Shown: piece after piece, positions 6,533-14,727 of the stretch | Layout: each line of letters begins with the position of its first letter | How positions within the stretch are numbered: position 1 is the stretch's first letter | DNA from: JBBRMQ01 sp038230775 | GTDB lineage: Bacteria > Acidobacteriota > Thermoanaerobaculia > Gp7-AA8 | DNA length: 25,179 bases | Direction: 5' to 3' | NCBI GenBank assembly: GCA_038230775.1 | Contig: JBBRMQ010000031.1 | Coordinates: 1-25,179 of the forward strand | Program-made: the position numbers and the translations under genes | The notes under the pieces: generated by a model | Seen by the model: only the letters and a program-made list of their open reading frames with translations | What the model was told of the DNA's origin: nothing | The model's database searches: none

Positions 6533-7327
6533 GTGACGTACTGGGACAACCTCACCCATCACACCGATACCTCCGACATCTGGATGGCGCATCCGCTGGT
6601 TCGTGCGGCGATCAACCGCCGCGTGACCGGTGACCCGAATGTGTGGCCGTTCCCTGCCGTACTGGCCGGAAGACGTTTCGAAAGTGCGCTGAGCATCGGC
6701 TGTGGTACGGGCGGACTGGAGCGATCGTTGGTCGACAGCGGTGCCGTGCGCGATATGACGGGCATCGATGCAAGCGAATCCGTCCTGGTGGAAGCGCGGC
6801 GACTCGGTCCCTCGATTCGATACGTCGCAGCCGACGCGCGTGAGTTCCTTCGCGGCAAATCGTATGACGCCGTCTTTTTTCACCAGTCGCTGCATCACTT
6901 CGACGGCCTCGACGAGTTGATGTCGCTCGTTTCAAGTGCGATGAAACCGGGCGGCGCTCTGGTTCTCGACGAGTACATCGGGCCGTCGCGCGACGAATGG
7001 ACGCTCGCGAAGTTAGTCCGGCCGAACCTCGCCTATCGTCTGCTCCCTGCGGGAACGCGTCGCGCGAAGATCATTCGCGCGCCGATCAATCGCGAGGATC
7101 CGACGGAGGCAATCCGCTCGTCGCAGATCGTGCCGGCGGTCGCGCGTCACTTCCGGATCGATGAGAGGCGCAATTACGGCGGGCATCTTCTCTCGCTGCT
7201 CTACCCGAACATGCAGCGAGACTCGAGGCGGTTTCACGACGCGGTGGCGAAGCTGATCTCGGCTGAAGAGCGCACGCTGTCGCGCTCGTTCTACACGGTG
7301 GTTCTCGCGGCGAAGCCGCAGGTGTAG
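6533..7327 (+). CDS. Class I SAM-dependent methyltransferase
   Basis: The 264-aa protein shows SAM-binding motif I SIGCGTGGLE (residues 54-63), the acidic loop GIDAS (78-82) and the motif DAVFFHQSLHHFDG, followed by LKPGG-like MKPGGALVLDEYIG. This is the ordinary Rossmann methyltransferase order. The substrate is unknown. The start is GTG 6533, only 26 bp from the divergent dehydratase start, so the two promoters must overlap. The last codon and stop (GTG TAG) belong to a 52-bp palindrome that has a second copy 14 kb away. Confidence 0.85.
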   Translation: MTYWDNLTHHTDTSDIWMAHPLVRAAINRRVTGDPNVWPFPAVLAGRRFESALSIGCGTGGLERSLVDSGAVRDMTGIDASESVLVEARRLGPSIRYVAADAREFLRGKSYDAVFFHQSLHHFDGLDELMSLVSSAMKPGGALVLDEYIGPSRDEWTLAKLVRPNLAYRLLPAGTRRAKIIRAPINREDPTEAIRSSQIVPAVARHFRIDERRNYGGHLLSLLYPNMQRDSRRFHDAVAKLISAEERTLSRSFYTVVLAAKPQV

Positions 7328-7373
7328 GGCCAGTCCTCTGACTGGCCGGCCAGCCAGAGGGCTGGCCCCACAC
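7322..7373. repeat. 52-bp palindrome, copy A, at a convergent junction
   Basis: Two arms of about 26 bp meet at the centre GGCC|GGCC, with outer ends GTGTAGGG and CCCCACAC. The reverse complement matches 21636-21687 at 49 of 52 positions. It supplies the stop codon of the methyltransferase gene and ends one base before the stop of the oxidase subunit IV gene on the other strand. It may act as a bidirectional terminator, but the second copy lies between co-directional genes. Confidence 0.92.
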
Positions 7374-7374
7374 T

Positions 7375-7683
7375 TCAGTAAATAGCCCAGGCGCGCGTCA
7401 GGTAATCAGCGAACGTCAGCACGAACAGCACGCCTAACCAGAGAAACGATCCGATCACCACGACCCAGGTGAGGCGCGTCGAGTGGATCACGTGCATGAA
7501 GAACAGGATGACGAGGACGGCCTTCGTCGTCGCGATCACCAGCGCGATCGGCGTATTGGCCCAGCCGAGATCGATCGTGGACGCAAACCAGGTGAGGAGC
7601 GTGCCGATCGCCAGAGCACCGAACACCAGAAGATAGGTGCTCATCGGCGTCACGTGAATGTGCGGTGCGTGTTCGTCAGCCAT
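7375..7683 (-). CDS. coxD: Cytochrome c oxidase subunit IV-like (CoxD/CtaF) protein
   Basis: The 102-aa protein has three hydrophobic helices (about residues 15-33, 42-66 and 72-94) with the motif TKAVLVILFFMHVIHSTRLTW, typical of the prokaryotic subunit IV (COX4_pro). It is an accessory membrane subunit that stabilises the oxidase core. It is the last gene of the operon and overlaps coxC by 8 nt. The histidine-rich N-terminus (EHAPHIHV) is common in this group. Confidence 0.88.
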   Translation of the reverse strand: MADEHAPHIHVTPMSTYLLVFGALAIGTLLTWFASTIDLGWANTPIALVIATTKAVLVILFFMHVIHSTRLTWVVVIGSFLWLGVLFVLTFADYLTRAWAIY

Positions 7684-8374
7684 GATGCGCCACTCCGAAG
7701 TGCGGAATGAGGTACAGGAACGGGAAGAGGAAGATCCACACGATGTCCACGAAATGCCAGTAGAGGCCCATGACCTCGACAGGGCCGTAATACTCGGGGC
7801 TGAAGTCGCCTCGCCACGCTCGCCACATCATCCAGATGAGCAGGCCGGCACCGATGACCATGTGAAGAGCGTGCAGGCCGGTCATCGACCAGTAGAACAC
7901 CATGAATAGCTGCACCTTGCTGGCGAGCGCCGGATTCTCGTGCCACGTGAAATGCGTTCCGGGAAACAACCCCTCGCTGTAGTGCGCGTGGTACTCGTAG
8001 CCCTTCACAGCGAGGAAGATGCTGCCGAAGATCAACGTGGCGAACAGCATCACGACGGTGGCCTGGCGGCGGCCGAGCTGCGCGTTGCGGACGGCCAGGG
8101 CCATGGTGAGCGAACTGATGATGAGGACGATCGTGTTGATGCCGCCGAAGAGCGTGTTCTGCTGCTCGCCGCCGATGGCCCACGCGTCGGGATACATGAT
8201 GCGGTAGATCCAGTACGCGCAGAGAACGCCGCCGAAGAAGAGGATCTCCGTCGACAGGAACATCCACATCCCGAGCGTCGACGCCTCGTGCTGCTGGCCG
8301 AGGTCTTCGAAGTGGTGCTGGAGGAACGGGTGATGTGCGTGCTCGGGCGAGTCGTGGAGCGTCATCTCAGACAT
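7676..8374 (-). CDS. coxC: Cytochrome c oxidase subunit III
   Basis: The 232-aa protein has the subunit III pattern: LGMWMFLSTEILFFGG with the conserved Glu near residue 43, a central VKGYEYHAHYSEG loop, and the C-terminal GLHALHMVIGAG and VMGLYWHFVDIVWIFLFP signatures. There are five or six transmembrane helices. It is a membrane partner of the oxidase core and influences proton uptake in A-type enzymes. It overlaps coxA by 8 nt and coxD by 8 nt. The His-rich N-terminus (EHAHHPFLQHHF) is unusual but not unique. Confidence 0.95.
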   Translation of the reverse strand: MSEMTLHDSPEHAHHPFLQHHFEDLGQQHEASTLGMWMFLSTEILFFGGVLCAYWIYRIMYPDAWAIGGEQQNTLFGGINTIVLIISSLTMALAVRNAQLGRRQATVVMLFATLIFGSIFLAVKGYEYHAHYSEGLFPGTHFTWHENPALASKVQLFMVFYWSMTGLHALHMVIGAGLLIWMMWRAWRGDFSPEYYGPVEVMGLYWHFVDIVWIFLFPFLYLIPHFGVAHHG

Positions 8375-10022
8375 TCTGCGTCTCCCCCATCGCCTTCAGC
8401 ATCGCGGGATAGTCGTACGCGTCCCAGGTGACGACAGGCGTCTCATGGAAGTTTTCCTTGGGCGGCGGCGAGGACGTCGTCCATTCGAGACCGACCGCAC
8501 CCCACGGATTCACGCCCGCCTTGCGACCGAACCATAGCGACCAGAGAAGGTAGCCGAGCGGCAGCGCATATCCGACAGCGAGGACCGATGCGCCCGCGGT
8601 GGACATGACGTTCAGCACCTGGAACTCCGGCGCGTACGCGTGATAGCGACGCGGCATGCCGAGGTATCCGAGAACGAACTGCGGGAAGAACGTGAGATTG
8701 AATCCGACGAAGACGAGCAGCGCCGCGAGGCGCGCCCACCATTCGGGATACATCCGGCCGGTGATCTTCGGCCACCAGTAGTGAATCCCGGCGAGATACG
8801 CCATGACGACGCCGCCGACCATGACGTAGTGGAAATGCGCGACGACGAAATACGTGTCGGTGACGTGCACGTCGAGGCCGATCGCGGCGAGGAACAGCCC
8901 GGTGACGCCGCCGATCGTGAACAGGCCGATGAACCCCATGATGTACAGCATCGGCGTCTGCCAGGAGACCGAGCCTTTGTAGAGCGTCGCCGTCCAGTTG
9001 AAGACCTTGATGGCGGAGGGCACCGCGACGAAGTAGCTGAGGAACGAGAAGATCATCGCGGAGTAGATCGAGATGCCGCTGACGAACAGATGGTGCGCCC
9101 ACACGAGGAAACCGAGGAACGCGATGGCCAGCGAGGAGTAGGCGACGAACTTGTAGCCGAAGATCTTCTTGCGTGTGAAAGCGGCGATGACCTCGCTCGC
9201 CACGCCCATCGCCGGCAGAATCATGATGTAGACCGCTGGGTGCGAGTAGAACCAGAACATGTGCTGCAGCAGCAGCGGGTCGCCGCCTAACGCGGGATCG
9301 AAGATGCCGACCTTCAGCACGCGCTCGACCATGAGCATCGTGAGCGTGATGGCCAGGATCGGCGTCGCCAGGAGTTGCACGAGGCTCGTCGCGTAGAGCG
9401 ACCAGATGAACAGCGGCAGTCGGTACCAGGTGAGGCCCGGCGCGCGCATGCGATGAATCGTGACGATGAAGTTGAGACCCGTCAGAATCGATGAGAACCC
9501 GGCGATGAACGCGGCGAAGAGCGTGGCGAAGACGTGCGTGTTCGAGTATTGGGTGGAGAACGGCGTGTAGAACGTCCAGCCGGTGTCGACGCCGCCGCTG
9601 ATCATCATGAACAGACCGAGCGCCGCGGCGATGATGTAGAGGTACCAACTGAGAAGGTTCAGCCTTGGAAACGCGAGGTCTTTCGCGCCGATCATGATGG
9701 GCAACAGGAAGTTGCCGAGAACCGCGGGAATCACCGGGATCAGGAAGAAGAACACCATGATCACGCCGTGCAGGGTGAAGAACTTGTTGTACGTATCGCT
9801 CGTCACCATGTCGCCTTCGGGCGTGAGGAGCTCGATGCGCATCATCACGGCGAAAAAGCCGCCCAGCATGAACATGACGGTGACCGACATCAGATAGAGG
9901 ATCGCGATCCGCTTATGGTCCCTGGTCAGGAGCCAGGAGAACGCGCCGTAGTCGTCGTTGAGGTAGTTGCGCGTCTTCTCCGGTTCGATGAATCGGACGT
10001 CGTGCAGAGTCAGGCTGCTCAT
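8367..10022 (-). CDS. coxA: Cytochrome c oxidase subunit I, A2-type haem-copper oxidase
   Basis: The 551-aa protein has about twelve membrane helices and all metal ligands: His85 (TLHGVIM, low-spin haem), His261 and Tyr265 (YSHPAVY, CuB and the His-Tyr crosslink), His310-His311 (CuB), His396 and His398 (VAHFHYVMVGG). Helix VI reads YSHP rather than GHPEV, which places it in the A2 subgroup that lacks the D-channel glutamate. It reduces oxygen to water and pumps protons. It overlaps coxB by ATGA at 10019-10022 and lies downstream of the alternative complex III genes, so quinol oxidation and oxygen reduction are encoded on one transcript. Confidence 0.97.
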   Translation of the reverse strand: MSSLTLHDVRFIEPEKTRNYLNDDYGAFSWLLTRDHKRIAILYLMSVTVMFMLGGFFAVMMRIELLTPEGDMVTSDTYNKFFTLHGVIMVFFFLIPVIPAVLGNFLLPIMIGAKDLAFPRLNLLSWYLYIIAAALGLFMMISGGVDTGWTFYTPFSTQYSNTHVFATLFAAFIAGFSSILTGLNFIVTIHRMRAPGLTWYRLPLFIWSLYATSLVQLLATPILAITLTMLMVERVLKVGIFDPALGGDPLLLQHMFWFYSHPAVYIMILPAMGVASEVIAAFTRKKIFGYKFVAYSSLAIAFLGFLVWAHHLFVSGISIYSAMIFSFLSYFVAVPSAIKVFNWTATLYKGSVSWQTPMLYIMGFIGLFTIGGVTGLFLAAIGLDVHVTDTYFVVAHFHYVMVGGVVMAYLAGIHYWWPKITGRMYPEWWARLAALLVFVGFNLTFFPQFVLGYLGMPRRYHAYAPEFQVLNVMSTAGASVLAVGYALPLGYLLWSLWFGRKAGVNPWGAVGLEWTTSSPPPKENFHETPVVTWDAYDYPAMLKAMGETQNV

Positions 10023-11062
10023 GGGGTTTGTCCCTTCGGGGGAGTTTCTTGTCCCTTCGGTGTCTTTCCCGCACCGCTGCTCGCCTGGAACGATGACGGC
10101 AACTCGACGGGCTTTGCCGCAGGTTGCTTCGCGTCGAGAGACTGCACGTACGCGAGCAGCTTCAGGAGATCTTCTTCGTTCACCTGTCCCTGGAATGTCG
10201 GCATGATCGAGGGGCGTGCGAAACCCTTCACCACTTTCGCCTGCGGATTGAGAATGGACTCGCGAATGTAGTTCTCATCGAAGCGAACGATCGTATCGTC
10301 GTCCAGCATCACGTTGCTGCCGTACGCGCCGGCGAGGACCGGGCCGCGGCCCGTCGAGTCATTGGTGTGGCATGTGTTGCAGGCGTACTTCTGAAACACC
10401 TTCTCGCCCTGGGATGCCAGCGATCCCTCGGTGCCGCCGGCAAGCCATTTCTGATAATCGGTCGGCTCCATCACATCCACCCATCCGATCATTCCGGAGT
10501 GCAGCGTGCCGCAATACTCGGCGCAGAAGATGTGATACTGCCCGGTCTTCGTGGCCTGAAACCACATCGTTTTGTAGCGGTTCGGCAGGACGTCGGCCTT
10601 CGTCCGGAACGCGGGAAAGTAAAGGCTGTGAATGACGTCTTCCGACGCCATGGTGATGCGGACAGGCCGTCCGACGGGAACGTGGAGCGTATTGATCTCG
10701 CGCTGACCGCTCGGATGCTGAAACTTCCACATCCACTGTTTTCCGGTCGCGTAGATGTCGAGCGCGTTGTCCGGCACGCGATTGAGCTGGAAGAACATCC
10801 AGGCGCCCCAGACGAACATCCCCATGAAGATGAAGAACGGGATGATGATCCAGGCGGCCTCGAGGATCTTCGGCGGCTCCTGTTCCTGGGCCAGCTGGTT
10901 GTCGGGACGCCGGCGGTATTTCGCCGCCAGAAAAAAGATCAGCAGGAAGACGACGATCGAGACCGAGCCGCAAACGACGCACATGAAGATGAACAGCGCG
11001 TCCATCTGCGGCGCGAACGTCGACGCCTGTTGCGGCCAGAGCGGGAAGTCCTGGACGATCAC
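10019..11062 (-). CDS. coxB: Cytochrome c oxidase subunit II with fused cytochrome c domain (caa3 type)
   Basis: The 347-aa protein has two N-terminal membrane helices (about residues 22-47 and 70-92) and a CuA domain with His145, Cys180, Glu182, Cys184, His188 and Met191. A cytochrome c domain follows, with CNTCH (228-232) and a likely Met287 axial ligand. This fusion defines a caa3 oxidase: electrons from the alternative complex III haem can pass through the attached haem c to CuA. The start is GTG 11062, overlapping the sco stop as GTGA. The tail after residue 310 is low in complexity and includes a duplicated TPKGQ/PPKGQ, encoded by a direct repeat of TTGTCCCTTCGG on the plus strand. Confidence 0.96.
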   Translation of the reverse strand: MIVQDFPLWPQQASTFAPQMDALFIFMCVVCGSVSIVVFLLIFFLAAKYRRRPDNQLAQEQEPPKILEAAWIIIPFFIFMGMFVWGAWMFFQLNRVPDNALDIYATGKQWMWKFQHPSGQREINTLHVPVGRPVRITMASEDVIHSLYFPAFRTKADVLPNRYKTMWFQATKTGQYHIFCAEYCGTLHSGMIGWVDVMEPTDYQKWLAGGTEGSLASQGEKVFQKYACNTCHTNDSTGRGPVLAGAYGSNVMLDDDTIVRFDENYIRESILNPQAKVVKGFARPSIMPTFQGQVNEEDLLKLLAYVQSLDAKQPAAKPVELPSSFQASSGAGKTPKGQETPPKGQTP

Positions 11063-11877
11063 TCGTCCCCCTCCCTGGGGCCATGCCGCTCTCTACGCAA
11101 CGAGATGAAGATGAAGCCGACGATCCCCATCACGGTGGCCACGCCGCCGACGCGCATGATGTTCATCGCGCTGCGTGTGTATTTTCCGGTGACCGGATCG
11201 TAGTGATAGCACATCAGGAGCAGCTGATCGGTGGCCGTGCCGATCTTGTTCGACGACGCCTCCACCAAAGCGAGGCGAAGATCGCGCGCCTTGTACTCGA
11301 AGCCGTAGATGTAGCGTGAGACGCGGCCCTGCGGCGTGAGGATCGCGAGCATCGTCGGATGCGCGAACTGGTCCTGCTTGATGTCATACGCGTAGTGGAA
11401 GCCCACCGTATTGGCCAGCGACTTGATCGCGGACTCGTGGCCGGTGAGGAAATGCCATCCGGACTGCGCGTCGAAGCGGCCGTACCGCTTCACGTATTTG
11501 TCTTTCTTGATGACCGCATCCTGCGGCGTGTCGCGCGGGTCGATGCTCACGGTGATCACGTCGAAGTCTCGGCCGATGTCGAACTTCAGCTCCGTGAGCG
11601 AGCTGGCCACCCCTTCCATCACCATGCTGCAGAGCATCGGGCAGCGGTAGTACATGAAGTTGAGGAGCACGGGCTTGCCGCGGAAGAGCTCACGAAGGCG
11701 AATCACTTTGCCCGTCTCGTCGCGAAACATCAGGTCGAGCGGGATCTGCGCGTTCAGATTCTGTTTGACCGACACCTCGCCGGGCAGTTGCGCCGGCGTG
11801 GTCGAAGTCTCCGCAAAGAGTGAAGTGGCCACGAACATCCCGACCAGCGACCAGCGACTCGCGACCCGCGCCTTCAC
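11059..11877 (-). CDS. SCO1/SenC-family copper chaperone with C-terminal membrane anchor
   Basis: The 272-aa protein has a signal-like N-terminus (residues 1-22), the SCO copper site CPMLC (Cys79, Cys83) and the distal His173 in FAHPTM within a thioredoxin-like fold. A transmembrane helix follows (MRVGGVATVMGIVGFIFISL, 241-260) and then a charged tail. SCO proteins deliver or reduce copper for the CuA site, here that of the subunit II encoded just downstream. The GTG at 11877 is chosen because it overlaps the upstream stop as GTGA and preserves the signal peptide; longer readings run through the previous gene. The C-terminal anchor is seen in SCO proteins of some alternative complex III operons. 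Confidence 0.92.
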   Translation of the reverse strand: MKARVASRWSLVGMFVATSLFAETSTTPAQLPGEVSVKQNLNAQIPLDLMFRDETGKVIRLRELFRGKPVLLNFMYYRCPMLCSMVMEGVASSLTELKFDIGRDFDVITVSIDPRDTPQDAVIKKDKYVKRYGRFDAQSGWHFLTGHESAIKSLANTVGFHYAYDIKQDQFAHPTMLAILTPQGRVSRYIYGFEYKARDLRLALVEASSNKIGTATDQLLLMCYHYDPVTGKYTRSAMNIMRVGGVATVMGIVGFIFISLRRERHGPREGDE

Positions 11878-12320
11878 GGCTTCACCACCGGCAGTCCGCG
11901 CTGGACGATGAGTTGCTTCGCGACCTCGATGGGAATTCTCACGGTTCCCTTCTGCCGATCCATCATCGCCGGCGTGCGCAGGGCCTGATCCTGATCGCGG
12001 CGCATGAGAACCATGTCCACTTCGGGAGTGAGCGCGTTTGGCGCGACCGTCGTGCCGTCGCGCTCTTTGTTCGGGAACGGCTGCAGGCGCGGCTGCTGCG
12101 GAATCGCGGCGTCGGCCGGTCGCGCGATCGACGTCAGCGGCGCATTCGTTGCGCCGCGGGAGAGGACCACGAAGTAGCGGAACATCATGTACAGGAGCAG
12201 ATGCGTCAAGGCCGCGAAGACGATGAAGATCACCACGAACCACAGAAGCGCGCGGACATCCACGTCGCTCTTCTCGTGGTGCGTCTCCAGATTGATGATG
12301 CTGTCGTCGTGATCAACCAT
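11874..12320 (-). CDS. Membrane-anchored small protein of the respiratory operon
   Basis: The 148-aa protein has a short acidic/histidine N-terminus, one transmembrane helix (ALLWFVVIFIVFAALTHLLLYMMF, about residues 24-47) and a periplasmic tail with a Pro-rich segment (IPQQPRLQPFP) and a helical end (TVRIPIEVAKQLIVQRGLP). I recognise no catalytic motif. Its tight packing (8-nt overlap with actF, 4-nt overlap with sco) makes it a likely accessory subunit or assembly factor of the alternative complex III/caa3 system. The N-terminal and C-terminal patterns resemble small unnamed proteins in similar operons; that comparison is from memory. Confidence 0.8.
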   Translation of the reverse strand: MVDHDDSIINLETHHEKSDVDVRALLWFVVIFIVFAALTHLLLYMMFRYFVVLSRGATNAPLTSIARPADAAIPQQPRLQPFPNKERDGTTVAPNALTPEVDMVLMRRDQDQALRTPAMMDRQKGTVRIPIEVAKQLIVQRGLPVVKP

Positions 12321-13512
12321 TGACGCGCAGCGCTCCCTCTCGAATCGCTTCCTCGACCCACGTCTCGTGAATCGGAATGATGGTCTGCCCCTTCAACTGC
12401 TGAAGGAAGGCGAACATCCAGACGCCGCCGATCCCGACGAGCGTCGCTAGATCGATCCAGGAGTAGTGAAAATCCGCGCCGTAGAACGACGGCGCCACCA
12501 GCCAGTAGATTGCCACGTAGCGCATCACGATGATGATCACGGCGACGACGGCGATCGTTTCCGCGCGATCCTTGATCGCGCGCATCAGCAGCATGAAGAA
12601 CGGCAGGAAGAAGTGAAACACGACCAGCATCAGTGCCAGCGCGCCCCACACTCCGTGCTGCCGCGTGAGGTAGTGCGGGATCTCCTCATGCGTGTTCGCG
12701 TACCAGATCAGAAGATACTCGGAGAACGCGGTGTACGCGTAGAACATCACGAACGCCAGCATCAGATTGCCGAGATCGCGCAGATGCGACGGTTTCAGGA
12801 TCCCCGCCATCGCATCAGTTCCGGCCAGCCGGGTCAGGAAGAACGTGACGAAGGCGAACGCGGAGAGTGCGCAGCCGACCAGGAACGTGATTCCGTACAT
12901 CGTCGAAGCCCAGCGCGGCTCGATCGACATCATCCAGTCAATCGATGCGAAGGTCAGCGTCAGCACGATCATCGGAAGGCCCGCGCCGGCCCAGCGACGG
13001 CGCGCAAGATCGGTCTCCGGCGCGCGGTCTTCGTAGAATTTCACGGAGAGCCGGCGGATCGACCAGGCCCACAGAATCCAGCAGAAGAAATAGAACAGAG
13101 TGAATGCCATGAATCGCGGCGTGTTGAGGTACGCAAGCTTCAGCCGGACCACCGGATCGTGCTGCGCCCACTCGGTGTTGGTCCACGGATAGAGAAACTT
13201 CATCCCCGCCAGAACCGGCAGGAAGAACACGAACATCAGCCACATCGTCCGGGCGGCGGCGCCGAGGGGGCGGCGGATCATGAGGCCCCATTCGCCGCCG
13301 GTCATGTACTGCAGGCACAGAACTGCCAGCGAGCCGGCGACAATCGAGAACCAGAAGAGGAAGCTCGGCAGATAGGCGCGGAAGAAGTCCTGGCGATTGA
13401 TGAAGAATCCGACGGCGGACAGGATCAGCCCGATGATGCCGGCGATGAGCGACGGCGTCTGCCATCGCACGATGCCGGTCGAACCCTGCGAGTCCCGAGC
13501 GGTGGCGCTCAT
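12313..13512 (-). CDS. actF: Alternative complex III subunit ActF
   Basis: The 399-aa polytopic protein has about ten membrane helices. It shows the ActF-type sequences SIEPRWASTMYGITFLVG, AFSEYLLIWYANTHEEIPHYL and a final WIDLATLVGIGGVWMFAFL. ActF is a membrane subunit that lacks the quinone-site motifs of ActC but shares its overall plan. Its exact role in proton movement is debated. It overlaps actE by ATGA and the downstream small gene by 8 nt. Position in the canonical A-B-C-D-E-F order makes the assignment firm. Confidence 0.92.
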   Translation of the reverse strand: MSATARDSQGSTGIVRWQTPSLIAGIIGLILSAVGFFINRQDFFRAYLPSFLFWFSIVAGSLAVLCLQYMTGGEWGLMIRRPLGAAARTMWLMFVFFLPVLAGMKFLYPWTNTEWAQHDPVVRLKLAYLNTPRFMAFTLFYFFCWILWAWSIRRLSVKFYEDRAPETDLARRRWAGAGLPMIVLTLTFASIDWMMSIEPRWASTMYGITFLVGCALSAFAFVTFFLTRLAGTDAMAGILKPSHLRDLGNLMLAFVMFYAYTAFSEYLLIWYANTHEEIPHYLTRQHGVWGALALMLVVFHFFLPFFMLLMRAIKDRAETIAVVAVIIIVMRYVAIYWLVAPSFYGADFHYSWIDLATLVGIGGVWMFAFLQQLKGQTIIPIHETWVEEAIREGALRVNG

Positions 13513-14075
13513 AGTTTTCCTCGCATCTCGAGCGGTACATCATCCATGGTCGCGTTTTGGCTGAGCTGCAGCGCGCGGATGTACGCGATGATCGCCCACC
13601 GATCGCGCGGAGGAACCTGCACCGCATACGGCGGCATCGAGCCGAATCCGTGGGTGATCACGTCGAAGAAATGTCCCGTCTTCGCGTTCCGCAGCGTGTC
13701 CGTGTGAAAGGACGGCGGATGCCGGTAGCCCCGCGAAGGAACCATGCCCTGGCCGTCACCGAGCCGGCTGTGGCACGGAGAGCAGTAGACGTTGAACCGC
13801 TCTTCGCCGCGATTCATCACCTCCGTCGTGATCGCGAACGGGAACCCATCCCCCTCGGCATTGTTGATCTTGCCGGTCGAGAGGTAGCCGTCGTTTGCGA
13901 GCTCGCCTCGAGCGACGGTGCCCGGGATGCGCGGCCGGGCCGACATGCCGTCGGCGAAGAAGCTGCTCGCCTCCAGCGGGTCGTATTTCGGTTGATCGGC
14001 CATCTGCTGCAGCGTCGGGCCGTGGCCCTTGCACGAGGCGAGGAAGAGAAGCGTCGCAATGAAAAAGCCCCTCAT
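13509..14075 (-). CDS. actE: Alternative complex III monohaem cytochrome c lipoprotein ActE
   Basis: The 188-aa protein begins with a lipoprotein signal (MRGFFIATLLFLASC, lipobox LASC with Cys15). It contains one haem c site, CSPCH (about residue 103), and a later methionine-containing segment FGSMPPYA that can supply the axial ligand. It is the outward-facing electron exit of the complex and should hand electrons to the haem c of the caa3 subunit II. Start ATG 14075 gives a complete lipoprotein signal; a longer in-frame reading back to 14195 runs through a hairpin repeat and adds 40 residues unlike any signal. The gap from actD (14076-14175) holds that hairpin. Confidence 0.92.
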   Translation of the reverse strand: MRGFFIATLLFLASCKGHGPTLQQMADQPKYDPLEASSFFADGMSARPRIPGTVARGELANDGYLSTGKINNAEGDGFPFAITTEVMNRGEERFNVYCSPCHSRLGDGQGMVPSRGYRHPPSFHTDTLRNAKTGHFFDVITHGFGSMPPYAVQVPPRDRWAIIAYIRALQLSQNATMDDVPLEMRGKL

Positions 14076-14089
14076 CACCGCTTCGCGGA

Positions 14090-14116
14090 CCTTCTCCCCG
14101 CGTCGCGGGGCGAAGG
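14090..14116. repeat. Strong hairpin in the actD-actE gap
   Basis: CCTTC and CCCCGCG pair perfectly with CGCGGGG and GAAGG around a single unpaired base, with one mismatched base in each strand of the stem. It lies 15 bp upstream of the actE start in the only sizeable gap of this half of the operon. The remaining gap sequence (14117-14175) shows nothing I can name. Confidence 0.85.
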
Positions 14117-14175
14117 ACGACGTCTTCCCACTTTGCGACCCAACAACCAAAGTTGCCGAAGGCCGGGAGAGGGGA

Positions 14176-14724
14176 TTACCACGGGACATCGACAACCTCC
14201 CGCGGATGGAGTGACAGCAGAAAATCCCACGTCTCGTCGACCTCGAACTTCGGATCGCGCGACTGGATGACGAGGAAGAACTTGTCGCGCGATGCCTGGT
14301 CGAAACGCTTCACGTTGAAGACGGGGTGATACGGCATCGGCAGCCCGTTGAGCGCCAGCATGCCGAAGACCGCGGTGAGCGCGGCGACGAGAATCGTGCA
14401 CTCGAAGGTGATCGGGATCCACGCCGGCCACGCGTTCAACGGCTTGCCGCCGATGTTCATCGGATACGCGACGACGTTGGCGTACCAGCACATGAAGAAG
14501 CCGCCGATTCCGCCGACGAAACCGCCGCCGAGGACGAGGAGCGGCAGACGGGTCTTCTGCATGCCGACGGCTTCATGCAGTCCGTGGATCGGGAACGGCG
14601 AGAAGGCATCCAGCTGCGTATAGCCGGCTTCGCGCGCCGCGTTCGCCGCGTTTACGAGCTCCTGCGCTTCGCCGAATTCGGCGATGACACCATACGTCCC
14701 GCTCAGCACGCGTCCGATCGCCAT
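14176..14724 (-). CDS. actD: Alternative complex III subunit ActD (DUF3341)
   Basis: The 182-aa protein has the DUF3341 features: an N-terminal soluble part with GVIAEFGEAQELVNAANAAREAGY and AFSPFPIHGLHEA (residues 12-53), two membrane helices (about 60-84 and 98-124), then a cytosolic end with RFDQASRDKFFLVIQSRDP. ActD is a two-helix membrane subunit without cofactors that packs against ActC/ActF. It starts three bases after the actC stop, with a GGGGGAG ribosome site inside the end of actC. Length and position agree with the family. Confidence 0.92.
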   Translation of the reverse strand: MAIGRVLSGTYGVIAEFGEAQELVNAANAAREAGYTQLDAFSPFPIHGLHEAVGMQKTRLPLLVLGGGFVGGIGGFFMCWYANVVAYPMNIGGKPLNAWPAWIPITFECTILVAALTAVFGMLALNGLPMPYHPVFNVKRFDQASRDKFFLVIQSRDPKFEVDETWDFLLSLHPREVVDVPW

Positions 14725-14727
14725 CGC

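Noticed and set aside
5064..6536. Plus-strand open frame of 490 codons
   Set aside because: It is antisense to the dTDP-glucose dehydratase and crosses the repeat element; composition is typical of a shadow frame.
12466..13707. Plus-strand open frame of 413 codons opposite actF
   Set aside because: It is extremely rich in Arg, Glu and His without domain signatures, while the opposite strand encodes a clear membrane subunit.
13509..14195. Extended 228-aa reading of ActE
   Set aside because: The extra 40 N-terminal residues come from the hairpin-containing gap and overlap actD; the lipoprotein signal begins at 14075.
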